Below, piece after piece: positions 26,846 through 39,905 of a stretch of DNA of 64,000 nt. The DNA comes from Hyperoodon ampullatus (Eukaryota; Chordata; Mammalia; Artiodactyla; Ziphiidae). The stretch lies in contig OX457056.1 of assembly GCA_949752795.1 (NCBI GenBank), positions 203,733,654 to 203,797,653 on the forward strand, read 5' to 3'. A program made the position numbers and the translations under genes. Below the pieces are notes generated by a model that saw only the letters and a program-made list of their open reading frames with translations, did no database searches and was not told where the DNA came from. Each line of letters opens with the position of its first letter. The stretch's first letter is position 1.

Positions 26846-27644
26846 GATGGGCACAAGGCTTCCTCCACCTTGCCTGGCTTCTCCATCCACACCACAGTCC
26901 CTCCTGCTTCCCTTGGCCTCAGTTATCTCTGAGTCCAGCCCCTGGGGTCAGCTGGGCATCTGCTCTACAGCTCCCATTCCTCTGGCCCCAGGGCCTTCTG
27001 CCCAGCTAGAGTCCAGCACAGCTCTTCAGCCCCTGGGCAGTGTTCCCTCCTCCGGTCCCCTAAATTGGGGAGGGACCTCGGATTCACAGCACCCTCAGCT
27101 CACCTGGAGGGATGTGCCCACAGGAACCTGAGACCGGGAGGTTTCTGTTGCTTGTTGCCTAACTTGCCCAAGATCGCCCAGTAAGCTAATACTGCCACCT
27201 GTCTGCTCACACACCTGACTGGGCCATTTTCATTTGGGCCTCTCCCCTCACAGGAATGGAAAAGCAAAGCTCAGGGAGGTCCCACAGGCCAAGTGCCAGG
27301 GACAAGCCCATGCCCTGGGTGAGGCTTCTGGAAGAATGCAGAGGGATTCCATGCACTAGCGGCCCCTCCCCAGACCCACTCAAAGCAGCCTCGTGGGCCG
27401 GCTGCAGACCTCCACTGGGACTCTTGGAGCCACGGTGTCTCATACAGGAAACACGAAGCCCTCCTCCATGGTGGGTGCGACTCATGGAGGGGCCTCCGGA
27501 AAGAGCAGCCCCAGAGCCCTGCTGCCTCCAAGCCCCAGAGGGTGGGTGGGGAAAAAGCTACACAGAAGCAACAGCTTCTCCCAGCATGGTGCTTCTGCCC
27601 TAGGGAACAACAGAGGATTCACCAAGAGGCAGCAGAGTGTGCGG

Positions 27645-27800
27645 GGAAGAAGCTGGCAAACTACCTTAACTCTCTGGGCCTCAACTTCCCACCTGTAAAA
27701 TGGAAGTCATGCTACCTGTGCTTTACAGGGCAGGGGCGGTGATTATAGCACAGAGGTGACTGGCTCACCGTGTGATATATAGGAGGGGCTTCAACAATCC
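27645..27800. mobile_element. MIR SINE relic
   Basis: Core ACTCTCTGGGCCTCAACTTC with CCACCTGTAAAATGGAAGTC; both ends are worn. Confidence 0.6.
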
Positions 27801-28234
27801 CTTTCTTGCCTTTCCCGGAGTTTCTGCTATCAGTGGTATCCGGAGAGCAGCAGATGGGTTAAGTTGAGGCCGGAATACCCTGGGCCTGGGATGACCATCC
27901 TGGAGCCCAGCTGGGTGTGTATGATTTAGGAAGGTTCTCTCCCTGAGCTTCTCCTGCCTCTGGGCAACATCTTGTCTTCTTAGTTCCTAAGATGTGGTCT
28001 AATACAGCTCCTACCCCAATCCAAGGAGAAAAGGTCACACCCCTGGTCCAGCTGCCCCAGAGACTGCCTGTGGCCAGGTGTCTCATTCTAGTCTCACCAC
28101 AGTTACAGTGATTGGTCAGGCAGGAGTGACTGACACCTATGGACACCTATCAAGGAGCTCCTTCCACCTCTGCCCTGTCAATCTCTGGTGACCCTGCCCC
28201 CAACACTCAAAGGGGAAGGGTCTGCAGAGTCATC

Positions 28235-28400
28235 ACCCCACCTTCTGGCACATCAGCAATCGCAGTCCCCTCCTTCCCCATGAGACTGAAGGCTCCATGA
28301 CATGGGGATCAAGCCGTCCTTGCTCATCCCTGTGCCTCGATGTCTGGCGCATAGCAGGAGATAAAAATTGGAGAATGAATGAGTGTCTCATTTCTAGCCC
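28235..28400. mobile_element. L2-like 3' end
   Basis: Contains CATGAGACTGAAGGCTCCAT, TGCTCATCCCTGTGCCTCG and GCGCATAGCAGGAGATAA. Confidence 0.6.
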
Positions 28401-30368
28401 CTGACTACACACTCACTTAATCACATGGTTTGGTTTTCTCCACTCTAAATGAGAGCCAGCCTGTGAGCAACACCACACCAGGGTCAGCAGGAAGATCCTG
28501 GTACCTGATGGCAGAGAGAGAGGGTAGGAAGCTGGGAAGTCACTGACCTAGCCTGCCTTCCAGAACCCCATCTCCTGGCCTCCATGGGGTCATCCCACCA
28601 CCTCAGGGCCCTTGGAGGAGAGACTCTGTTCTAGAAGTGGTTCTAAGGTGGGGAGGCCTGGGTGGAATAAGATAACAGATGTCTGGGGATCGAGGTGGGC
28701 CTTGAAGAGCTCCCCCCTTTAAATATGCCTTTGCAGTGACAGGTCCAACACACCGCAGCTGAGTCCCAGCCCTCAGCGATGGCAGGCTCTAATTTCACTT
28801 CCCAGGAAGTGAGCAATATCGTCATCAGCTCCTGTTCCCCGACCCTGGCCTGCCCCTTAGCCTAGGATGTGGATGTCTCCATCCCCTCTCTCTGTCCTGG
28901 CCTCTGGATCAGAGTTCCTACCAAACCTGGCTCTGACACTATCTAGGCCCCTGAGGTGGGGGGACAGCCCCAAGGGGGCTAAGAGATCAGGGTATGGAGG
29001 GCAGGCTAGAATCCTCCTCCCAGCTGCCACATCAGCACCAACAAGACACTCTGGCCCCACCAAAAGTGGAGGCTTTTTAAGTCTAAGGAGGCGAGTTTGT
29101 GTCAGCTGTGCAGTGAGGACTGGGACACAGGGCTGGCATGGAAGCAGAAGAATGGGGTGAAGCACTCATCAGGGAGGCACTGCGGCAGGAGCCCTGGATG
29201 CTCCATCCCCGAAGAGGTCAGCTTCCTCTCTGTCCTCCAAAGAGCAGTCAGTTACAATCTGGCTCTGTTGGCAAGGAGGTCCAGGCATTCACCACCTCTG
29301 GTTTTGCTCCCATTACCAAGGCCAGGGGGAAGCATGCCCCTCACAATGTCAATACTCCAGAAGCAGTATTATATACACCCACGTGTGAAGGAGTTGATCT
29401 GCTGCTTGCTGAGGAGGTGCTGGTCGAGGCAAGGGGAAGGGGATAAGAAGCAGGCCTCCCAGGGCTGGGTTGGGGCTAGGAGGGGTGAGAGTCCCATTAT
29501 TTTGTTATCTTTACAGGCTGGTCAGGGTCTGCTCCAATACGCTAAGCCATTTTCATTATATCCCCACCCCACTGTGCTAAGTACACGGCAGACATGCAGA
29601 AAATGCCAGCTTAAATATGCAGAAGGGTCAAGACGCTTGGTTGGTGGGCAAGACGGAGGTGAGGATGCCCCAGGTAGACAAAAAAGACTCAGGGAAAAGG
29701 GGCTTCTCCAGTTCACTTCAAGGAGGAACAGCAGACGGGGCGGGCAAACCCCTGCCCCCAAATGAGTGGATGTTGGTGGAACTCTCCTATGCTGGGCCTT
29801 CGGGACCCTGCGCTGGCTTGAATTTTGGCCGTTCTTTAAGTCCCAGAGTGATTGCTTTCACAGACCTTGTTTAACTTGAGAAGGACGGGGGAGGAGGGGC
29901 GAGGAAAACTGCATTCTTCCCCATCAAAGCCGAGAGTCCAAAGTAATACTTCTGGTTGTAACTGATCCTGGCCTGTTTGCGATTACGGCCCCTTGCTCGC
30001 TTTCTGGCAGGACAGCCCTGGAAGCCCACAGCACGGCTGACAGGGAGAGACACCCCTCGCTCACTTGAATAATCTTGTCCTCGTCTGACATGACCAAAAA
30101 ACATCTGTCAGCCTATCTGCTTTCAGCAGTTCTCCAGGGCAACTCTTCAAAACATCACTTTATTTTAAAAGGAGGGAAAAAAAAGCCACCCCCAACCCCT
30201 ACCATAAAATTCCACAACACTAATCATATTCCTTCTGTTACCAGCACCATCCTGGAAAACACAGCAGCACCAGCTGTCCCATTGGCTGATGCAAACTGAA
30301 GGAGAGAGGGAGGCTCAGGATTGGACAGTCGCCCTCTTTTGCCTATCCCCTCCCTTCTATTAGTGGAG

Positions 30369-30479
<111 letters not shown>

Positions 30480-30899
30480 CTTTTGCTGTCATAGCACAGA
30501 AGGGGCTTAGCAAAGCTCAAGACTATTTCTCAGCTGTTCTCTCCCTGGAAATTTAATCTGTGGAGCATCTGGCCTCACAAAGCCCATTCCAAAGGTGTCC
30601 AGGAGCCCACAGGCCCTGTGATCATTACAAACCTAGGGATGTTTGTAGCCAGTGACCCATTTGGCTGCTCGGAGAGCTGGCTGAAAGTTGTCAGCATGGT
30701 CAGATTCCCCTTGTCTGCTCCCTCTAAGCTGAAACTGGCTTTTTCTTGGAGCCCCAGGGGTTAGAGGGGATCTTAGGAGTTCTGGAACTATGGAGATGAA
30801 AGGCCTCCTTCTTGCCTGGCTTGATAAAATCATGATGGTCAGGGGAACGGCAGAGCTTGGTATCTGGAAAGCAGCCGTGGCCACTGTCTTCACTCCTAA

Positions 30900-31025
30900 T
30901 CACACCTCCCTTCTACAGGCGAGGAAAGTTGATGCTCAGGAGGTAAAGAGACTTGTCTGAGATCAAGCCACCACTGGTTAGTGGGTGGCTGAGCTTGGAA
31001 CCTAGATTGACTGAGATCCTCTCAT
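30900..31025. mobile_element. MIR SINE relic
   Basis: Contains TCTACAGGCGAGGAAAGTTG, ATGCTCAGGAGG and GAGCTTGGAACCTAGA in reverse-type MIR order. Confidence 0.6.
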
Positions 31026-32124
31026 GCAAAGCTTGTCATTCCTCCCACGAGGGCACACGGCCACTCTGCCCATTCAGATGACACCCCGAGCACAGTGCCA
31101 AGTGGCAACCCATTGACCCAATGCCTTGAGCAAGAAGTAGGTGGCTGGAACTGGCAGAAAGCCCCCCGGGGCACAAGGAGGTCACTTGGCCTGGCTGTGA
31201 AGAAGCCTATAGCCAACACTGCAGGCACTGGGGCAGGGCGAAGATCCCAGGCCTTGCTGCGGGTGCATCCTGATGGCAGCAGCTCAGAATTCTGCCTCGG
31301 TCAAAAGACGGAGAGCACGCTGAGCAGAGAGGAGGCTAGGGCTTTGTGAGGGCACCAGTTAGAAGTACAGAAAACAAACGAGAAAAGACAGAGTGTCCAG
31401 AAACACCAGGCCTGGAGGCCTGGCCAACCTCCACAGCGACCCCACCGCCTTCCTCGGGGGGAGGGAGGAACATAAGAGGTGGAGAAGGCAGTGCTTTGGA
31501 CTGGTGGGGGGACAGCTAGCCAGTGGGATAGCCCCACTTAAGCCCCGAGAAGTGGCGTTGCTGAAAGGGGGAGTCTGCGTTCAAGCTGGGGTGTCTGAAA
31601 ATGACCTCACTGTGGGGGAAGGCACCTTGTCTGAAAAATGAGCCTGTTTGAGTGCAGGGGGCTGGGGAGGACACACAGGGAGCGGCTCTCTCTTGGGGCT
31701 GCCTCTGCTCTCTGTGTCCAGGCTCCAGCTGCAGCAGCAGCTGAGCGGCCCAAGGTGGGGAGCTGAAGAGCCAGTTCACCTCCTCCCTTCACCTGGGGGA
31801 CAGGCTGGGCCTCAGTCAGTCAGGGGAGATGGGGTGCACCCAGCCCTGGGCGGGCAGCACGGCCTCAAAGGAGATACCAGCACGCCTCGGAGACGGCACC
31901 TCTGCACCAACGGTCCTCAGCCATGTGGCAGCCCTGCCACAAACTCTGTGGGACACTGGGCAAGTGACTTCAGGCCTCCATTCCTCCTCTATCAAAGGGC
32001 GGTTCGGGCAGATGGTCAGAAATGTCTCCTGCAGCTTCTCTCCTGCCCCTGACATTTGAGGTGCTCAAGGCACCCCCCTGGCCTGTTTATCGCTAGGGGA
32101 ACGTCTCCTCTCGGGCAGCCCCAG

Positions 32125-32430
32125 CACCTGGCTGGACCCCCCTCATCTGTGTCATGCCACACCTTTGCACATGTCATTCACTTAGCTTGGAGCGCTTCAG
32201 ATCCTTCAGATCCTTGTTCAAGGCCTACTTTCTCCAGAAGACTTCCCTGACCACCCAACCAGCCACTGCCCCATCTCTGAACCTGACAGTATTCATGAAA
32301 GCCCAAAGTCACCGGGAGCAGACTGTGCCTTCTGGTCCGGCCCTCCCGCCCCCTCAGTAATACCATCTGGCCCCAGCAGCACTGTGCTTTCTGGCTTGCG
32401 CATGGTAGGTGCTCTGTGAATGTGCTAGAC
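32125..32430. mobile_element. L2-like element
   Basis: Contains CACACCTTTGCACATGTCAT, CTTGTTCAAGGCCTACTTTC, CAGAAGACTTCCCTGACCAC and CGCATGGTAGGTGCTCTGTG in L2 order. A small AGATCCTTC duplication lies inside. Confidence 0.75.
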
Positions 32431-34202
32431 TCACTGCATCTGGGCCTTTACCCTGCAGGTAAGAGAGAGCCCTAGAATATCGTCACCTCCAGCAATGGGA
32501 AGATAGGGACAATTACTTCAATGGAGCTCTTCATTGGGTCCTGTGGGGTTTGGGGCGGGGCCAAGACAGGCCTTATCTATTTGGACAAAGGGGAAGGCGT
32601 CCTGACTGGTGTGACCCAGGCACAGCCCAGGCTCTGCTCTCACACCCTCAGTCCTGGTGAGCGGATCTCTGGTGAGATCCCAAGTGCCCTTGACCCATCC
32701 ACCCATCCAGTCCAGCCCTGCCCCGTGGACCTGGCTGAGCCAAACACTGGAACACTCGCAACTCTTCTGCAGGAAACCGAGCTAGCGAACTCCCCTTCCC
32801 TTTCATATTCCCTCTGCCCTACCCCTTGGCCTTGCTCCTACCCCAGCTGGGGCTTCAGCGGGACTGACCTCTGCTCCCCTGTTCTCTGTGGCCTGGAGAA
32901 TTCACACAGCAGAGCGCTCTGGGGTTTGGCTTTTCAAAGAAGTAAAATCCACAAGGAAGAGAAATGCAAACACTGATTGCATTACAGATTTCCAAACACT
33001 GTACAGACAGCACTGGATAAACAGTGTGGAAGCCCATGCCCCACCTCCCAGCTGTGCAACCTCTGGGCAGGTCACTTAACTACTCTGGGTTTCAATTTCT
33101 GCCTGGAAAGGAGAGAATGCCAACATCTGCCATTCCTCTTACCAAGATGTTGTATAAACCACATGGTTTTATATATTGTAAAACAAGCTATTCTGATTCA
33201 GAAACAGGTCACCTTGAAAAATGTCCCAAATCCCCTACTAGCTGGCATAAGCAGCCACTTGCTCCCCCGGTGGCTTTGACCTCCCCAATAATCCCCCTAG
33301 CCGAGTCTCCAGAGAATAGACATGCAGGCTTCAGGCCACTGGGCTTAGAACATCCCTTAAAACACAAGGTTCTGGGATACAGTGATCCAAGGGTGGCCAG
33401 TGGCAATGCCAATGGGCCAGATACAACAGGAGAGAGGGCTCTGCTATCACAGCACACCAGGCTCAGAAACCCACTCGTGGTTCACTCACTTTGTGGCCAG
33501 TCCCTGGCTGACTCCTTCTCTGAGTCTGGCTTTCTATCACCTCCCATGGTGCCTGGGCCACTTCCCCACAATCCAGTCCAATAAAAGCTTACACGGGCAG
33601 TTGCATTTTAGCATGAGGCTGAGAGGTCCCTGACTTAGAAGGGAATGTAGAGCTGGGGCTGAGACAAGTAAATGAAATAACAACCCCTCCTCCCCCCAGT
33701 AATTCCATCCAGCATATTCCAAACATAGATAGAAATGAAGTTCGGGGTTACATGAGCCAGAAGCTTCCCTCCACTTCCTGGGATTCGACAGCTCAGCTCC
33801 CAGGATGGAGACCCCAGTGAACACCAGGCTTCACGACTGAGTCACCCTGGCTGTTCCCCCACAATGAGGCCAGGGAGTCCAGGTCAGCCCCGGGAACCCA
33901 GAGGATGAGGTTACGGAATCTGAAAAGATGCTGATAGAGATGAGGGCTGTCACCCGGGGCAAACCCCATATCCAGCAGAGCGATTACTGAAAACCCAACT
34001 GCTGAGGGGTGTAATAGCACACAGCTGCGGGATGATCTGGGGAAAGAACAAGGGGTAGCAATTTTTCAACCCAAATTCCCCTTGGTCCTGACAAATTATA
34101 ACCCAGAAAGTGCTACAGTCCCAGGGTGAAATCTGTTATGTAAGAGTGCAGGAAATGTGCCCTGCACTTCAGCAGGTCTGTCACTTCTCCTGGGGACAAA
34201 AG

Positions 34203-34250
34203 GGTGTGTGTGTGTGTGTGTGTGGGTGTGTGTGTGTGTGTGTGTGTGTT
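34203..34250. repeat. Interrupted (GT)n microsatellite
   Basis: A GT run of about 48 bp with a single GGG interruption near its middle; the interruption should make it more stable than the two pure runs. Confidence 0.95.
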
Positions 34251-34384
34251 GGCGGCAGGTGGAGGGTCTCCGGTGTTGCCCATTCCTGGGGCACCTGGGC
34301 CAGGATATGTCTGGGGAGGGGAGTGGAGTCACCAGTTCGCTACACTAGAAGACTCCCACCTGGTGTGTGGTGGTCATTACCCCT

Positions 34385-34740
34385 AGAACAGCACGCCCTG
34401 GCCTGGTACCCCGTGGCCTCTCCTACTTCTCTGTCCTTACCACCTCTCCCCCAGAGCAACTAGCCTCTGGTTCTTCCTCTATTCACCAAGCTTCAAGCAT
34501 TCTCAGCTTCACTGGCACCTCTTCAGAGAGGCCTTTCCCGGCCACACTCTATCCCCTTCCTCTGCTGAATCTCTATCACGTGCCCGTTTATTTCCTGCGT
34601 TGCACTTTTCAAAATCTAGACTTGTCTTCCTTGTTTACATATGGCTGTTTCTCTACCACATGTGAGCCCCATAAGTGTAGGACCTTGTTGGCTTCTGTCA
34701 CCTCTGGGCACCAGCCTGGCACTTAGTCAAGTAATATGGA
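34385..34740. mobile_element. L2-like element
   Basis: Contains CTGGCACCTCTTCAGAGAGG, CCTTTCCCGGCCACACTCTA and GTGAGCCCCATAAGTGTAGG in L2 order. Confidence 0.7.
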
Positions 34741-36034
34741 CTTAGTGACGACTGATCACCTGAAGATTGGCCTTGCTGGGGTCTGGGCAGTGTGTGGTTC
34801 AACTGGTCCCCTGGTGTTCAAACCCAGAAAAGCAGCATTTGAGATGCTTGTGAAAGGACTCAGTGCAATCTTGCTTGCCCCCTCCCCCAAAAAAGGGGAG
34901 GCAGCCACATATTGCTCCAGGGCTGAGGCTGGGATGAGCTGGTGTCACTCTGGCACTTCAGCTGGATGGATTTCCAAGGTCACCATGGAACCACATCTTT
35001 TGTTCAGAAATGTCTATTCAAGGAAAGGCCGTGGGGCACGATAGGTCCATACAGCTAATGTGAGGTCAGTGTGACCGGCCACTCCACTTGCCCCACCTGA
35101 ACAGGTGGAGGTGAGAGAGAGGGAGTGCCTGGGGGCCCACTGCCCCACCCGGCCGCTTGGCAGCTGGCTCCAGGCAGGTGGCTGGCAGCACTCAGTGCTG
35201 ACAAGCCCTTGGATGTCTTCCTGACAACTGTCCGTGCAGATCTAGCTCGAGGGAAGAGCTATTGCCAGTCCCAGACACACCTTCCCCTGACATCTTCCTC
35301 CCCACAGCCAGGATCACTCGCTTCAAATACTACTGTTCTCAGGTCCCTCTCCTGCTCACCTATTTTCCATGGCCCCATTCTTCCTCTCCATCCACTGCTG
35401 CCCAACTTCCGCTTTCTGCACCAGGACACACCTCCTGAGGCAACCAACCACACACCTGCCTTCCTGTCTTAGCCTCAGTGGGCCCAGACTTCCACCTGAC
35501 ACTCCACTCACATGGAACTGGAATTCCTTCCCCACTCTCCAAGGCCGAGCTCAGTGTCTCCAACTCCTCCAGGCAGGCTTTCCCGACGATGCTAGGCCCC
35601 TTGCCCCCAGCGCTTCAGTTTTGTGCCATGCAACAGAGCCACTGCGTGACAGCCAGCATGAGGGTATCACAGGTGGGCCTCTCCTCTTCCCGGCCTTGCA
35701 TGAAGCTCCTGATCCTATGAAGTCTACTCCTGGGTCACCAAGGGGAATCTGACTCCAACTCTTCTTCCTGTCACAGGCTGGGCCAAGGATAGCTGCCAAG
35801 CAAAGGCTCCAGGGCGGCGACTCTGGTCCCCAGCATGGTCTCCTGCTGTCACTACCCTGTAGTAAGCTCCCTCCATGCCCTACCCACCTCACTAAACCAT
35901 CAGGGCTGAGAGAATCTTCAGATACCATGAAGTGCAATCCATTTTCCAACCAGATGGGGAAACTGAGGACACAAGAGGGCATCTAACCAGAGGTGAGTTC
36001 CAAAGTCGGTTTGTGGTAGAGCTGCCCCAGTCCA

Positions 36035-36275
36035 GCGGTCTTACTAGCAACTATCACATACTGAGCATTGAATTCCTCTTGAAGCAGCATACATTGATAC
36101 TAACCCTACAGCTGTGGGTACAGTTATCTCCTTTTTGCAGGTAAGGAAACTGATGCTTAGAGGATTCAAGTAACTTCCCAGGGTCACCACTAGTAAGTGC
36201 CAAATCAATATTAAAACCAGGCTTATCTAAGTTGAACCCATATTTTTAATTGCTAGGCTATCGTGCAATCTCATT
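36035..36275. mobile_element. MIR SINE relic
   Basis: Contains CAGGTAAGGAAACTGATGCT, CCCAGGGTCACCACTAGTAA and TTAAAACCAGGCTTATCTAA. A second shorter MIR core (GATGGGGAAACTGAGGACAC) lies just before it at about 35930-36000. Confidence 0.7.
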
Positions 36276-36879
36276 CTCAAAACCATCTCCAGCCCAGGTG
36301 ACTAAAGCTGGGCTGAGGGGCCCAAGTCTGGATTTAGATGCTCACTTCTGTTCCTAGATTTATACTCAATGGCCCCTTCCCTTCCAGGCAGCTTCATGAA
36401 GTGGGCAACAACCGCACACCAGAGACAGTCTTGGACCAGAATGGACTTTGGAATTGCTGATTAGCCTGACACAGCAGGACCATACATGTGCTGTACTTAG
36501 AGAGAGAAGGCTGTCAGATCAAGGCTTTCTGTCAGTTGGGACAGGACCTCGTGGGGACCAGTCACCACATCTAAATGGGGCTGGCTCCCTGGAACCAAAC
36601 ACTTAAAAAGCTGTTACAGAGTTAAGAGTGTTAGTTCACTTATCTGTAATGTAGACTGCAACAAACCTGCCCTTCTAGAAAGAGCCTATCCTATCTTTAT
36701 TGGGACATGTCTTTTCAAGAACAGACTGGCAATCTGAATTACCAATCAGCAGGTTCCTTAGTAAGCACAGAATCTAAGTAAAAGACATAGAAGATATATA
36801 GGAGAAGTCCATTTAAGACAGCAGAAAATCTTCAGAGCTATCCCAGTCTCACAATACAGTCCACCCATTAAGTACCCAG

Positions 36880-37020
36880 CATGCTCACATTAATTAGAGT
36901 TTAAACTCCATAAAGGCAGGAATCGTATGGGTATGCACCCAATTGGCATAGAGCCTGGGACAAAAGAGGTATTCAAGACTTGAGAAATAAATGAAAGAGT
37001 GAATAAATGATGAGTATATA
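36880..37020. mobile_element. L2-like 3' end
   Basis: Contains TTAAACTCCATAAAGGCAGG, GGCATAGAGCCTGGGACAAA and AATGAAAGAGTGAATAAATG. Confidence 0.65.
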
Positions 37021-37489
37021 CAGTGTATTTCTCACTTACAAAAAGTCCATGTAGAACCAGTTATAACAATGTTCATGAAGAAATACCTGAGTAACAGAAT
37101 AGATACATCTTCAGTGTTAAGAAGATTCCAACTCACAAAATACATGGCTGAAGAATGCATCATCTTTGACAACACAAAATAATCATTATGACACACAAAT
37201 CTGAGGGGAAAGCTTATTAGTTTGTCTTCTTGATAAAGATATTCCTCAAATAATGAATAGTTACATTTCATTGAAGGAAAAAAAAAAAAGCCCATGTAGG
37301 ATGTATCACTATTCTCTTAGATTCATGAGGAAATGGATTCCTGTTTATATCACACAGTTAGGGTAGCATTAGATCTTAAACCTAATAGACTCCTGCTTCT
37401 TTGTTCTCTTCACTACACACAGCTGCTAAATAAGTAAAATAGATGCAGCCAACATGTTCTGGGGTAGCTTACCCCCCATACCTCCTCTC

Positions 37490-37650
37490 TTTAAAACCTG
37501 TGCTCCAGCAGCCACTGCTGAATAGGTTGGCAAGGTAGCCATGTTTATACCCCATGACCCTTCCCCCAGACACAGCTGATTGGCCCAGGGTTGGACACCT
37601 GATCTAAGGTCTGCCCATCCATTGGCTGGCCAGAAACTAATCAGATTCAA
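37490..37650. mobile_element. Unnamed ancient interspersed repeat
   Basis: CTGATTGGCCCAGGGTTGGA, CACCTGATCTAAGGTCTGCC and AACTAATCAGATTC follow a pattern I associate with old mammalian LTR or DNA-transposon sequence, but I cannot name the family. It could also be unique sequence. Confidence 0.35.
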
Positions 37651-39769
37651 ACTTCAAATTTTGAACTCAGAGAACCAGAGACCATTGTCAGTTGGTGGCA
37701 GTTATCTCAACAAACCAATAGCAGGTGAACAGGCCACTGTTACAAGTGAACAGGAAGACAAGGAAGGTTGGTCTGCAGTTAGGAGAAGATGACAGTTGGA
37801 CTTTAAATCCACATGGTACCCAAGAAGAGTAGCTGCTTTGTCTCGTGCCAGCTTTCTGGTTCCCAGTCCTTGTGCAGCTGGGATGTACTTCCCACCCTTG
37901 GGATTCTGGTGCGATTTTCCCAAATCCTTTCAGTAGACTCTTGAGCAAGTCTAAGTGGGCATCTGTCCTCTGCTCACAAGTCAATTGGGACTAAAGCATT
38001 GACTTTGAAGGGGACTGAAGATTCTCCAACTCCCCAAGGCTTAGTTTTCTCACCTGTACAATTTCTCACCTGGATGGACCAGGAGCTCAAAACTTCTTGC
38101 CAACACAATGCTTTTACCTTAGTCGAATAGCTATGTGCCTCCAAGGAAGTATAAGATCTCCCAGGGTTATCACACTAGTGCCAGGAAAGACGCAAAGACT
38201 CAGAGAAGGAAAGCTGGAGCAGGAAAAGAATGACCATCTGCTGACTCATATCCCCACATCCTCCCCTGGCTCCTAACCCTGAGAGAAGGAAACCATCCTG
38301 GAAAGTTGGAAGCAGCTTTGCTTAACACAGAAGTCAGAGCAACTGGGACCCTGCCATCACCATTCTGCCAGAAGTTAGACCAGATTTTGCCTCCTGGAAG
38401 GTAAAGCCAATGTGGTCTTTGAGGTGTAAGAATGTCCTACAAAGGTGGTATCTCAGGCATTGTTGTTTATGTCAGGGTGGAGGGGTTTTCAAGGACAAGA
38501 CAAAAATGGTTGGCAAAGCTAACAAAGTTGCTAATCTTTCTGCTAGATTTGTCCCTGATCAATGAAGGAAAAGAGTCCTTTTCTGGCTGGGCCCCAGGCC
38601 CACTGTTGGATCAAAAATGCTTTCCCTGAAGCCACTCAGGTCCCAACACTGTGGGTGTCTTTGACTTCTATCCACTTACATTCCCTAGAATAGGCTTGTC
38701 CTTGGTGTTGGGTATACACCACCCTCAGGTAGCCCATGTCTGTCCCTGACCCACAGCATCACCAGCTCAGTGAAGATCCCTCCCGGGATCAGCCCATTCT
38801 CACCCTCCCCACACTTCCTCTGTAGAAGGGAGAGATCTCAGCTGTTGGGACTTTAGGGAAATGACTTAACCTCTTAGCCTGTTACTTCAGCCACAAAATG
38901 ATTAGAATGCCTTCTACCACACAGGGTCGTTCCATGATGCCAGTAAGATGATGCATGTGAAGTGCATGGCCTGGACTTGGTGTTTACTGTTTATTGACTC
39001 TGAATTGCCTCTCATCAGACACATCTCTCTTTAGACCAATGAGATTACAGAGCATTGGCACAAGCACACTTCCAAATCCCTCAGGGGCTGTGGTCCCTGC
39101 CAGAGGGCTCTAATGAGCAAGCAGAACCACAGATGGCTGGGTCCCTCTTGGAACATTCTACTCGAGGGACTTTCAGCCAAGCGAGAAGGGGACACAGGCA
39201 GAGTCCTGGCTCCCAGGGGGCAAGGCAAGGCCCCAGGGGGCAGGGTGGTGCTAACTGGGGCTACTGCCCCAACAATTTAAGTGGAAATGCCTCAGCACGC
39301 CCACCAAGTCCTAAGGTCAAAGGCCTCACAATTGGGTCTTTGTTCCAGAGTTCAAAAGCCTCACTCACCACTCCTTCCAAAGCCAGCTTGCAGGATGCCC
39401 AACACACCTCCCCTCCCCCCCGCCGTCAGCCATCCAGCTTCCTTGAACTGGGAAACCACCCTCCCAAGGATCTGCAGTTGGCCCTCTTCCTTGCTGCCCT
39501 CCACCCACTTAGTTCCTCTGGTTACGCTGGTTGTACACTCTAGGAGGCCTCCTTGTTTCTGACAGCAACAGACGGTGTGGGTTTGCACCATGGACACAGC
39601 ACTCCAAGGTCCCCGTGTACATATCTGCTGCTGAGCAGCTGTTTGCATCAAGGGGAGAGACACAAAGCCCAGAGAAGTGGGAAGGCCACATTCAGGGCTC
39701 TGTCTACCCCAACACCCAGGGCCCCAAGGAGTCTCCGAGCCACGGAGCCCAGATCTGGGAGGGGGTCAT

Positions 39770-39905
39770 CTACTCCAGGCCCTGTTTCCAAGCAGCCACG
39801 AGACTGTCTCCATTTTACAGAAAGGAGCGCTGAGGCCCAGAGGGAGCAAGGGGCTTGAAGTCACCCAGCCGGTACATGGTAGTGGGCAGAATCCTGCGTC
39901 TAGAG
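39770..39905. mobile_element. MIR SINE relic
   Basis: Contains TCTCCATTTTACAGAAAGGA, GCGCTGAGGCCCAGAGGGAG and GAAGTCACCCAGCCGGTACA. Confidence 0.65.

Noticed and set aside
29097..29765. 222-codon open frame on the plus strand
   Set aside because: No domain, no support from splice sites, and mixed composition typical of chance.
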